Positions 1 through 5,859 are shown, counted from the first letter of the stretch. The stretch: 6,304 nt of DNA from Myxococcales bacterium (GCA_022571825.1 JACZXC010000184.1:1-6304); one strand, 5' to 3'. Program-made: numbers and translations. Notes: generated from the sequence alone by a model not told the origin.

Positions 1-392
1 ACTGGTACAGGCGGCAATTGGAGGCGGTCCTGATCGACGTGCTGGCGACGTTCGATGTACCTGGGGAGCGTGTGGCAGGTTCGACCGGTGTATGGACGCG
101 GGGCAGAAAAATTGCCAGCATCGGCATCCACGTGAAACAGTGGGTGACCTTCCACGGATTCGCCCTGAACGTGACGACCGATCTGTCGCGATTCGAGAGC
201 ATCGTCCCGTGCGGCATCGACGGCGTGGTGATGACCAGTATCGCGCACGAACTGGGGAGCGAGGACGTCCGCCCGTCGCTGTGGTCCGAGGCCGTAACGG
301 CCGTCGTCGACGCCATGGGCCGTACCTTTAACCGGGCTGCCACCCTCGTCCCGCTGGAAACGCTGCCGCAGTTCGGGTTCACCCGGGTGTAG
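1..392 (+). CDS. lipB: LipB octanoyltransferase, C-terminal part (5' end outside window)
   Basis: LipB moves the octanoyl group from octanoyl-ACP to lipoyl-domain lysines of dehydrogenase complexes in the cytoplasm, the first step of protein lipoylation. The reading frame is open from the window edge (first full codon at 3), so the true start lies upstream; the TTG at 18 is internal. The family signatures are present: GVW before RGRKIASIG with the catalytic Lys at codon 108-110, then WVTFHGFALNV, then IVPCGI with the acyl-accepting Cys at codon 210-212. The Lys-Cys spacing is 34 residues, the same as K135/C169 in E. coli LipB. The tail after the Cys is somewhat longer than in E. coli. The N-terminal substrate-binding half is missing only because of the window boundary. 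The next gene is a short distance downstream on the same strand; no lipA is seen on that side. Glutamate codons (5 GAG, 2 GAA) are less GAG-biased than in genes after position 833. Confidence 0.93.
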   Translation, partial: WYRRQLEAVLIDVLATFDVPGERVAGSTGVWTRGRKIASIGIHVKQWVTFHGFALNVTTDLSRFESIVPCGIDGVVMTSIAHELGSEDVRPSLWSEAVTAVVDAMGRTFNRAATLVPLETLPQFGFTRV

Positions 393-409
393 CCGCCGCG
401 CGGTTGCCT

Positions 410-432
410 TTGACGATCAATCGTATGATCGT
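410..432 (+). promoter_or_regulatory. Perfect inverted repeat overlapping a -35-like hexamer; possible operator
   Basis: ACGATCA (413-419) and TGATCGT (426-432) are exact inverted copies around a 6-base centre. They lie between the lipB stop and the ATG candidates of the next gene. The left arm overlaps TTGACG (410-415), one mismatch from the sigma70 -35 consensus, but no convincing -10 lies 16-18 bases downstream. TATGAT at 424-429 resembles a -10 but is only 8 bases from that -35. The AT-rich island in GC-rich DNA and the arm length fit a dimeric repressor site such as those of the TetR family; this is inference. There is no T-run, so it is not a typical terminator. If functional, it would place the start of the next gene at ATG 440 or later. 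Confidence 0.4.
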
Positions 433-439
433 TCCGGGT

Positions 440-1162
440 ATGTCGACCACGCCCTCCGGGAAACCAGCCGCAGCGCAGGCCAAGGAATGTGCCGAAGAGA
501 TTCTCCGTGCGGCCGCGAGTTGGGCCAAGGAGGCGCCGGCGGAACTCACCCCGGCCATCCGGGCGGTGTGCATTCGCCTGGCGGAAATGGTCGCCGACCA
601 GCGGCACTACCTCACACCCCTCCCCGAACCGCAGGAATCCGAACGCCGCGAGGTGCTGGAGATGCTGGCCGACGGGCTTCGTAGTAAGCCGATCACCGAC
701 GGAATCGAGCAAGACCTGCAGCAGTTGGCCGACCTAGAGCTTCGGTCCACTGGCAGCTGGGCCATGGTACCGACGGCCCAGGCGCAGTGGATCACCACGG
801 CCATCCAGTTTCTCGACGGCCGCGCGTCGCAGCTCCCCGAGGAGGTCGAGACTTGTTATTGCCGCGACTGTGCCCGCGCCATCGGCTCGCCGGTGACGGT
901 GTGGGCGCGCTTCCCCACCCGACACTTTCGGTTCACCGGTGCCGATCCCGTGCGCTTCGAGTCCTCGCCGGGGATCGTGCGCACGTTCTGTCCCCACTGC
1001 GGCTCTTCGCTGACCTATCACACCGCCGACGGGGAGAAGGTCGACGTGTCCGCGGCCACCCTCGACGCTTCCGAGCGGTTTCCGCCCACCTCCGACGGGC
1101 CCGGCGCGCCGCCGTGGCTACAGGTCCGGCTGCGCGGGCAGAGCCAGGGCGAGCGCCGGTGA
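440..1162 (+). CDS. Chimeric protein: unknown N-terminal half fused to truncated GFA/CENP-V zinc domain
   Basis: From ATG 440 the product is 240 aa. ATG 425 or TTG 404 are possible starts, but both fall in the inverted repeat region, and none has a good ribosome site. Residues 1-130 are charged, probably helical, and not recognised. From about residue 133 (LPEEVET) the sequence is clearly GFA/DUF636: CYCRDC (C139, C141, C144), WARFPTRHFRFTG, SSPGIVRTFCPHCG (C184, C187), then SAATLDASERFPP. In Paracoccus Gfa the CxCxxC triad binds the catalytic zinc, while a CxC near the N-terminus plus a later CxxC bind the structural zinc. The N-terminal CxC (GCLCGAV-type motif) is absent here; the upstream half has only isolated C17 and C44. 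The structural site is therefore incomplete and glutathione-formaldehyde activity should not be assumed. Glutamate codons are 7 GAA to 6 GAG before position 833 and all GAG (7) after it. The gene may be a true fusion, a decayed remnant, or an assembly artefact. Its end overlaps the next start in GTGA. Confidence 0.72.
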   Translation: MSTTPSGKPAAAQAKECAEEILRAAASWAKEAPAELTPAIRAVCIRLAEMVADQRHYLTPLPEPQESERREVLEMLADGLRSKPITDGIEQDLQQLADLELRSTGSWAMVPTAQAQWITTAIQFLDGRASQLPEEVETCYCRDCARAIGSPVTVWARFPTRHFRFTGADPVRFESSPGIVRTFCPHCGSSLTYHTADGEKVDVSAATLDASERFPPTSDGPGAPPWLQVRLRGQSQGERR

Positions 1163-1941
1163 AGGCCCCGTGGTTCCAGGTGGATACCTTCACCCAGACC
1201 CTGTTCTCCGGAAATCCGGCAGCGGTGGTGGTGTTGCCCGAGTGGATCGAGGACGAGCGGCTCCAGGCGATCGCCACGGAGAACAACCTCTCCGAGACCG
1301 CCTTCGTGGTCGAGAACCCGAAGGGATTCGACCTCCGCTGGTTCACACCCGCCGTGGAGGTGGATCTCTGCGGCCACGCGACCCTGGCGGCGGCCTTCGC
1401 GTTGTTCGAGCACGGCTTCGCCGAGGGAGACGCGTTGGTGTTCCAGTCTGCGAGCGGCCCGCTGGCCGTGCGCCGTGAGGGGAGTCTGCTGGCGATGGAC
1501 TTCCCCGCCCGTCCTCCCGTGCCCGTCGATGCCATGCCCGAGCTGGCCGAGGCCCTGGGAGCGGAGCCCGCGGAGATCCACGCGTCGCGAGACCTGCTCG
1601 CGGTCTTCGCGACCCAGCGCGAGGTCGAGGGGCTCGCGCCCGATCTCGCAGCGGTGTCGCGACTCGACACCTTCGCGGTGATCGCGAGCGCGCCGGGAGA
1701 GGCCGTCGATTTCGTCTCGCGCTTCTTCGCGCCTCAGAAGGGAGTTCCCGAAGATCCGGTGACGGGCTCGTCGCACTGCACGCTGGTTCCCTACTGGGCG
1801 AAGCGGCTGGGGAAACAACGCCTCCACGCGCGCCAGCTCTCGGCCCGGGGCGGGGAGCTCTTCTGTGAGCTGATGGGGACGCGCGTGAAGATCGCAGGCC
1901 ACGCCATCGAGAGCCTGCGGGGTGAGATTCGGATCCGCTGA
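1159..1941 (+). CDS. PhzF-family isomerase/epimerase
   Basis: This 260-aa protein belongs to the PhzF/diaminopimelate epimerase-fold family of cytoplasmic isomerases, two-domain proteins with the active site between domains. Seen in order: MKAPWFQVDTFT at the N-terminus (typical family start), FSGNPAAVV at 16-24, NLSETAF with E46 matching the catalytic Glu45 of phenazine PhzF, WFTPAVEVDLCGHAT at 61-75 with G72/H73 matching the family GH, and EDPVTGSSHC at 198-207 with D199. All key residues are present, so an active enzyme is likely. The start GTG at 1159 overlaps the previous stop (GTGA), with AGGG at 1146-1149 upstream, suggesting translational coupling. Most family members have no known substrate, and no other phenazine genes are nearby, so a role in phenazine synthesis is not supported. 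Glutamate codons are 21 GAG to 1 GAA. Confidence 0.93.
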   Translation: MKAPWFQVDTFTQTLFSGNPAAVVVLPEWIEDERLQAIATENNLSETAFVVENPKGFDLRWFTPAVEVDLCGHATLAAAFALFEHGFAEGDALVFQSASGPLAVRREGSLLAMDFPARPPVPVDAMPELAEALGAEPAEIHASRDLLAVFATQREVEGLAPDLAAVSRLDTFAVIASAPGEAVDFVSRFFAPQKGVPEDPVTGSSHCTLVPYWAKRLGKQRLHARQLSARGGELFCELMGTRVKIAGHAIESLRGEIRIR

Positions 1942-1964
1942 ACAACCGGCGCGGGACCGTGTGC

Positions 1965-1971
1965 AGGGAGG
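1965..1971 (+). promoter_or_regulatory. Ribosome binding site fixing a GTG start
   Basis: AGGGAGG lies 6 bases before GTG 1978. It is the clearest Shine-Dalgarno sequence in this gap and supports GTG rather than an internal start for the VOC gene. Confidence 0.75.
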
Positions 1972-1977
1972 TCGATC

Positions 1978-2445
1978 GTGACGGAGCCCATCACGGGACC
2001 CCTGCACCACATCGACATCTCCATCGGGTACCCCGAGCGATCGATCCCGTTCTATGCCGCCTTCTTCGAGGCACTCGGCTACCGGCGCTGGAAGCTTCCC
2101 CAGCCCGACTGGCAGGAGCCCGATCCCAAGCGGGCCACCTGGGGAATCCGCACCCCGGGCGGTGCGATCTTTGGAATCGAGGTTCGCCCCGCGCGGCGCG
2201 AGAGCCGCGACCGGAAGTACGACCGCACTCAGCCGGGTCCACACCACTTCGCGTTCCACGCCGCCTCGCGCGAGGTGGTAGACCAGGTGCACCGCGCGAT
2301 GTGCGAGGTGGGGGCCACCGTGCTGGACCCACCCACCGACTACAGCGGCCAGAGCGGGTACTCCGAGGGGTACTACGCCGTCTTCTTCGCCGACCCCGAC
2401 GGCCTGAAGCTCGAGGTCGTGTGCAGCCCGTCGGGCAGTCGCTGA
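1978..2445 (+). CDS. VOC (glyoxalase/bleomycin resistance/dioxygenase) superfamily protein
   Basis: A 155-aa single-module pair of the VOC fold, the usual size for the family. The first beta-alpha unit is GPLHHIDISIGYPERSIPFY with H10/H11 as the metal-ligand position. The second begins GPHHFAFHAASRE (H89/H90) and ends FFADPDGLKLEVV with E146, the C-terminal metal ligand. Members include lactoylglutathione lyase, ring-cleaving dioxygenases, epimerases and antibiotic-binding proteins; the sequence does not distinguish among them. The single-module length and intact His/His/Glu pattern fit a metal-dependent enzyme acting as a homodimer in the cytoplasm. The gene begins 36 bases after the PhzF-like stop with a strong ribosome site and probably shares its transcript. 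With the GFA-like and PhzF-like genes it could handle reactive carbonyl or thiol-conjugated metabolites, which is inference. All 10 glutamate codons are GAG. Confidence 0.9.
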   Translation: MTEPITGPLHHIDISIGYPERSIPFYAAFFEALGYRRWKLPQPDWQEPDPKRATWGIRTPGGAIFGIEVRPARRESRDRKYDRTQPGPHHFAFHAASREVVDQVHRAMCEVGATVLDPPTDYSGQSGYSEGYYAVFFADPDGLKLEVVCSPSGSR

Positions 2446-2450
2446 TCCGC

Positions 2451-2478
2451 GGCGATCGCCTAGGCTTCGGAGACTCCG
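2451..2478 (+). promoter_or_regulatory. Possible promoter region of the GH16-like gene, with two palindromes
   Basis: The 59-base gap after the VOC gene contains the perfect palindrome GGCGATCGCC (2451-2460), then TAGGCT (2461-2466), a plausible -10 of the TAnnnT type, then CGGAGACTCCG (2468-2478), also self-complementary. The hexamer 17 bases upstream (GTCGCT, 2438-2443) is a poor -35. Promoter activity is a guess. The symmetric stretches could instead be part of a weak terminator, but there is no T-run. Confidence 0.25.
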
Positions 2479-2495
2479 TACGCCTGAGCCACACC

Positions 2496-2501
2496 GGAGG
2501 G
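2496..2501 (+). promoter_or_regulatory. Ribosome binding site fixing the GH16-like start
   Basis: GGAGGG ends 3 bases before GTG 2505. The protein beginning at this GTG starts with a textbook signal peptide. The frame is open far upstream but codes for nothing recognisable there. Confidence 0.75.
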
Positions 2502-2504
2502 AAC

Positions 2505-3425
2505 GTGAAAACCGGTCGAGCGGCCGCCGCCGCACGCTGTCTTGCGGTCTTTCTCTCTTGCAGTTTCAGCGCTGCCGCCAGCGCTGAAACGCAGGTTCTG
2601 CTGCGCGACGACTTCGACGGTAACGCTCTCGACCCCACGAAGTGGTTCGTGCCCACCGGGGACGGGACCTTCTTCGGGAGGACCCAGATCCGGCCGCCGA
2701 GCGTTCCCCTCACGGTCGCGGACGGCAGGATCCGGTTGCAGCTCGACACGTACAACCCCTGCCCGATGGTACCGTGCGATTCCTTTCTCGGGTCCGAGTT
2801 CCGCTCAGTCGACAGCTACGAAGTCGAGCTGGGTCTCGAGTTCGAGGCCCGGGTGCGCTTGGTCGCTCCGCTGCCGGGTGGGCTGGTAGGAGCGGTCTTC
2901 TCCTTCGTCTTCCTGCCCCCAGACCGCCGCGACGAGATCGATTTCGAGCTTCTCAGCAACGACCTGGTCGCGTCCGAGGAACGGGTCTTCACGAACGTGT
3001 TCGAGAACGACGATTTCTCGCAGCCGGGTGCGAAGGCCTTCGCGTCCGTAGCGGGACTGGATCTGTCGGCCTTCAACACCTACACGGTCCGCTGGTCGCC
3101 GGACCGAGTCGAGTGGTTCGTGAACGGTGCTCTGGTCCGGACGGAGACGACGACGGTGCCCGACGACCCGATGAACGTGCGCCTCAACTTCTGGGCGCCA
3201 AACATGTTCTTCGTCGAGGCCTACGACGCGAGCCTCCAGCCCGCAGCGGCGGAAGAGGACAACGAGATCTACTTCTATGAGGTCGACTACGTCGAGATCC
3301 GGCGCGTAGTGGTGAGTACACCGCTGCTGGAAGCGCCCGGGCTGCTGCTGATGGCGTTGGCGCTCGGCGCGGCGGGCGCATTCGCGGCTCGCCATGGGCG
3401 TGGGTTTCGGGGGAAGATCGCCTAG
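2505..3425 (+). CDS. Secreted GH16-like glycoside hydrolase with PEP-CTERM-like C-terminal anchor
   Basis: A 306-aa exported protein. Residues 1-27 form a signal peptide (MKTGR, hydrophobic core, ASA before E28; predicted cleavage 27/28). The mature part begins LLRDDFDGNALDPTKW, the common opening of GH16 beta-jelly-roll domains. DEIDFE at 143-148 is the GH16 catalytic motif ExDxE, with E144 expected as nucleophile, D146 as helper and E148 as acid/base. YTVRWSPDRVEWFVNG at 193-208 is the usual later GH16 strand pair. C86 and C91 could form a disulphide. GH16 enzymes cleave beta-1,3/1,4-glucans or galactans such as laminarin, agar or carrageenan; the substrate is not readable here. The C-terminus has EAPG (276-279), a hydrophobic segment 280-295 and RHGRGFR, the three-part layout of PEP-CTERM sorting tails but without a clean PEP. 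This suggests envelope anchoring or exosortase-dependent processing. It is spaced 59 and 68 bases from its neighbours, so it may be its own unit. Confidence 0.85.
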   Translation: MKTGRAAAAARCLAVFLSCSFSAAASAETQVLLRDDFDGNALDPTKWFVPTGDGTFFGRTQIRPPSVPLTVADGRIRLQLDTYNPCPMVPCDSFLGSEFRSVDSYEVELGLEFEARVRLVAPLPGGLVGAVFSFVFLPPDRRDEIDFELLSNDLVASEERVFTNVFENDDFSQPGAKAFASVAGLDLSAFNTYTVRWSPDRVEWFVNGALVRTETTTVPDDPMNVRLNFWAPNMFFVEAYDASLQPAAAEEDNEIYFYEVDYVEIRRVVVSTPLLEAPGLLLMALALGAAGAFAARHGRGFRGKIA

Positions 3426-3427
3426 TC

Positions 3428-3453
3428 GCCGAGTCGGCTACCGCCTCTACACT
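3428..3453 (+). promoter_or_regulatory. Palindrome and -10-like hexamer before the TIGR03546/TIGR03545 pair
   Basis: The 68-base gap holds GCCGAGTCGGC (3428-3438), a perfect inverted repeat around one base, and TACACT (3448-3453), a reasonable -10. The hexamer 17 bases upstream (GTCGCC, 3425-3430) is a poor -35 but nearly the same as the one at the equivalent place before the GH16-like gene. This is a weak promoter candidate for the membrane pair. Confidence 0.25.
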
Positions 3454-3493
3454 CTCGGCGTCCGCCGTCGTCCAACCCGGTCCAGGAGGGCCG

Positions 3494-4015
3494 ATGCTCG
3501 ACTCGCTCGCCAAGCTTCTCGCCGCCCTCAACTCCGAGACCGAGCCCGGACAGATCACACTCGGCTTCTGTTTTGCGATGGTTGCGGGCTTCACGCCCCT
3601 GTGGAGCCTTCACAACCTCCTGGTCCTGTTGCTCGTCCTGGTTCTGCGCGTGAACCTGTCGGCCTTCCTGCTGGGGTTGGCCTTCTTCTCGGGCGTCGCC
3701 TTCGCACTCGATCCGCTGTTTCATCGCCTGGGCCTGGCCGTCCTGACGGCGTCCGGGCTGGTGCCCCTCTGGACCGCTCTCTACAACCAGACGCTCTGGC
3801 GTCTCGAGCAGTTCAACGACTCGATCGCGATGGGGAGCCTGCTGGTGTCGCTCGCGCTGTTTGGTCCGCTTCTGTTCACGGGCAACGCGCTGATCGTCCG
3901 CTATCGCGCACACGTGCTCGCGTGGGTCCAACGCACCCGGATCATGCAGTGGCTCCAGGCGACCCAGTTCTGGAGGCTCTACCAGCGCGTCTCCTCGCTG
4001 CGGGAGCTGGCCTGA
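3494..4015 (+). CDS. TIGR03546-type (DUF2062-like) polytopic inner-membrane protein
   Basis: A 173-aa very hydrophobic protein starting at ATG 3494 with AGGAGGG at 3484-3490. After a short amphipathic start, ETEPGQITLGFCFAMVAGFTPLWSLHNLL (15-43) resembles the P-G-x-I-x-L-G-F...G-x-x-P-L...H core of DUF2062-like membrane proteins. Hydrophobic segments are seen at about 21-36, 38-51, 55-72, 79-97 and 112-135, followed by a basic, probably cytoplasmic tail (RYRAHVLAWVQRTR and onward). Size, sequence style and above all the gene immediately downstream match the conserved uncharacterised family TIGR03546, which is found next to TIGR03545. The stop overlaps the next start in TGATG (4013-4017), so the two are very likely translated together and act together in the inner membrane. 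The function is unknown. The family name is from memory of the models, not from a search. Confidence 0.82.
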   Translation: MLDSLAKLLAALNSETEPGQITLGFCFAMVAGFTPLWSLHNLLVLLLVLVLRVNLSAFLLGLAFFSGVAFALDPLFHRLGLAVLTASGLVPLWTALYNQTLWRLEQFNDSIAMGSLLVSLALFGPLLFTGNALIVRYRAHVLAWVQRTRIMQWLQATQFWRLYQRVSSLRELA

Positions 4016-5802
4016 TGCAGTGGATCCGCTGGCAGGGAGTGTTCGTGTTTGCCGGATTCGTGGTCGTACTGGGCCTGGTCTGGTGGCTGGTCGTGGACAC
4101 GCTCGCCGAGTGGGCGATCGAGCGAACCGGGACGGCGATCGTCGGCGCGCGGGTCGATCTGGGAGCCGCCAACGTCACGCTGTTTCCCAGCGGCATCGAG
4201 CTGTTCGCGCTCGAGGTCACGGACCCGGACCACCCGATGCGAAACGCCATCGAGGTTCGACGGATCGCCGGCCGGGTCGACGGCCTCCAGCTCCTGCGCC
4301 GCAAGCTCATCATCGACGAGCTCGCCGTCGAAGGCGTCCGGTTCGGGACCGAGCGCGCGCGCTCGGGGGCGGTCGAAGCACGCGAGACCGCGCGCGGCAG
4401 GGTCGGCAACGCCGCCGGGCGCCTGGCAGAGGCGATCGAGCTGCCGTCTTTCGAACTTCCCGATCCAGAGGCCCTGCTCGAGGGCGAAGAGCTCGAGTCG
4501 CTCGCGCTGATCGAGTCGCTGCGCGCCGAGGCCCAGCAGGAGAAGGCCAAGTGGGAGCAGACGCTCGACGAGCTTCCCGACCCGGAGACCTTCGACGACT
4601 ACGCGCGGCGGATCCAGCAGGCGAGAGAGGGCGGCGTGCTCGCCCGGGTGGCGAAGCTGGCCCAGCTGGCCGCCGACGTGCGCAAGGACGTCGGGCAGCT
4701 TCGCGAGGCGGCGAGCCGTCTCGACGAGGACCTGAAGCGGCTACGGGAGCGGGCCGCGCAGGTGCGGGCGGCACCGCAGCGCGACATCCGGCGGCTGCAA
4801 GACCGCTACGGGCTCTCGCCGCAGGGCCTGACCAACCTGAGCGGCCGGCTCGTCGGCCCGCGGATCGACTCGCTGGTGCGGCAGGGGCTGCTCTGGTACG
4901 ACCGCCTGTCGCCCTTGGTGGCGCGGGCGGCAAGGGCCGCGGGCGACGGCGGCGCGGAAGTGGTGGAACGAGTGCGCGGACGCTCGGTCCTGGTGCGCTT
5001 TCGCGAGGACCCTCCCCTCCCCGACTTCCTGATCCGGCGGGCCACCGTCTCGATCGAGATCGAAGCGGGGATCTTCGAGGGCACCATCACCAACATCACG
5101 CCCGATCAAGATGTGCTCGGGCAGCCGCTCAGGTTCGCCTTCGCGGGCCGCGAGCTCGACGGAATCGACGCGGTCGATGTCGACGGGGAGTTCAACCACG
5201 TGAAGCCCGAGGCACCCGTCGACCGGCTCGCGGCGCGCGTGCGCGGCTTTCGGCTGAGCGAGGTGACCCTGTCGGAGAGCGAGCGCTGGCCCATCCGCCT
5301 GACTGCGGGACGAGCCGATCTGCACGCGCAGGGCGAGGTCCGCGCGGGCGTGCTGGCAGCGGACCTGGGCGCGGTGTTGCGCAACGCCTCGCTCTCCGCC
5401 GAGTTCGCCGAGGACTCGGCGGTGGCGAACGCCCTGTCTCGGACACTCGAGGAGGTCGACGCGTTCGATCTGGGGGCCAAGATCACGGGGACGCTGGCAG
5501 ACCACGACGTAGTCGTCCGCTCGAGCCTCGACCGCCTGCTCACCCAAGCCGTCGAGAGCCTGATCAGCGGACAGATGCGACGCCTCGAGATTCTGGTGCG
5601 CAGCCGCGTCGACCAGGCGCTCCACGGGCCCCTCGCCGACCTCGACTCGCAGCTGGGCGGACTCGACTCGCTCTCCCACGAGTTCGCCAACCGGATCGGC
5701 CTCGCCAACGGCGTGCTGGGCGAGGCCGGCGGCGGCGGAAAGAAGGGCGGACTCAAGCTGCCCGGCGGATTCAAGCTGCCCGGCGGGTTCAAGCTCCGAT
5801 AG
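4015..5802 (+). CDS. TIGR03545-type membrane-anchored envelope protein, partner of the preceding gene
   Basis: A 595-aa protein, slightly longer than the roughly 550 aa I recall for TIGR03545. Start ATG 4015 shares one base with the previous stop. Residues 8-27 are a single uncleaved membrane segment (GVFVFAGFVVVLGLVWWLVV) with a short cytoplasmic start, so most of the chain should be periplasmic. Residues 28-115 (GTAIVGARVDLGAANVTLFP, then a run of beta-type segments such as LIIDELAVEGVRF) resemble the N-terminal repeats of AsmA/TamB-type envelope proteins. Residues about 163-266 are rich in Glu, Arg, Lys, Ala and Leu in heptad-like order, a likely coiled coil. From about 343 (RRATVSIEIEAGIFEGTITNI) beta-rich AsmA-like sequence returns, followed by helices from about 500. 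The end, 578-595, is a threefold GG-x-K-L-x repeat. A role in envelope lipid or protein handling is inference; the family is uncharacterised. Upstream-frame extension to 3394 has no support. Confidence 0.82.
   Translation: MQWIRWQGVFVFAGFVVVLGLVWWLVVDTLAEWAIERTGTAIVGARVDLGAANVTLFPSGIELFALEVTDPDHPMRNAIEVRRIAGRVDGLQLLRRKLIIDELAVEGVRFGTERARSGAVEARETARGRVGNAAGRLAEAIELPSFELPDPEALLEGEELESLALIESLRAEAQQEKAKWEQTLDELPDPETFDDYARRIQQAREGGVLARVAKLAQLAADVRKDVGQLREAASRLDEDLKRLRERAAQVRAAPQRDIRRLQDRYGLSPQGLTNLSGRLVGPRIDSLVRQGLLWYDRLSPLVARAARAAGDGGAEVVERVRGRSVLVRFREDPPLPDFLIRRATVSIEIEAGIFEGTITNITPDQDVLGQPLRFAFAGRELDGIDAVDVDGEFNHVKPEAPVDRLAARVRGFRLSEVTLSESERWPIRLTAGRADLHAQGEVRAGVLAADLGAVLRNASLSAEFAEDSAVANALSRTLEEVDAFDLGAKITGTLADHDVVVRSSLDRLLTQAVESLISGQMRRLEILVRSRVDQALHGPLADLDSQLGGLDSLSHEFANRIGLANGVLGEAGGGGKKGGLKLPGGFKLPGGFKLR
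5746..5799 (+). repeat. Three tandem 18-bp units at the 3' end of the TIGR03545-type gene
   Basis: Units at 5746-5763, 5764-5781 and 5782-5799 follow GGCGGaCTCAAGCTGCCC with few changes: one base between units 1 and 2, more at the end of unit 3. They encode GGLKLP, GGFKLP and GGFKLR directly before the TAG stop. The length is a multiple of three, so copy number can vary without breaking the frame. It looks like a replication-slippage expansion of a Lys/Leu/Gly C-terminal tail. Confidence 0.9.
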
Positions 5803-5843
5803 CGGAGCGAATCCTCAACCTCGTGGCAAGTTCGGATCGCGAA

Positions 5844-5859
5844 GACGCAAGTGTGCGTC
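5844..5859 (+). terminator. Small hairpin after the TIGR03545-type gene, weak terminator candidate
   Basis: GACGCA (5844-5849) and TGCGTC (5854-5859) form a perfect 6-bp stem with a 4-base AGTG loop, 42 bases after the stop. No T-run follows, so it is not a canonical intrinsic terminator, though it may protect the 3' end of the transcript. Confidence 0.3.

Noticed and set aside
787..1158. Upstream extension of the PhzF-like frame to 787
   Set aside because: The translated stretch is Arg/Pro/Gly-rich out-of-frame sequence of the GFA-like gene; the family start MKAPWFQVDTFT begins at GTG 1159.
1159..1941. Phenazine biosynthesis role for the PhzF-like gene
   Set aside because: No other phz genes are present, and most PhzF-fold proteins are not involved in phenazine synthesis.
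2451..2460. GGCGATCGCC as a cyanobacterial HIP1 element
   Set aside because: Only this copy and one inside the PhzF-like gene (1266-1275) were noticed, which is expected by chance in GC-rich DNA, and the genes do not look cyanobacterial.
1959..2504. Long N-terminal extension of the GH16-like frame
   Set aside because: It overlaps the VOC gene in another frame and would bury the clear signal peptide that starts at GTG 2505.
1018..2535. 505-codon minus-strand ORF over the PhzF-like and VOC genes
   Set aside because: It is antisense to two well-supported genes, is Arg/Gly/Leu-rich, and has no recognisable motif; such long shadows are common in GC-rich DNA.
2549..2563. Lipobox around C19 of the GH16-like protein
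   Set aside because: The residues before C19 (FLS) do not fit a lipobox, and a good signal peptidase I site (ASA) follows at 25-27.
3394..4014. Extension of the TIGR03545-type frame upstream to 3394
   Set aside because: It runs through the TIGR03546-type gene in another frame with Arg/Pro-rich sequence; the membrane anchor begins at ATG 4015.
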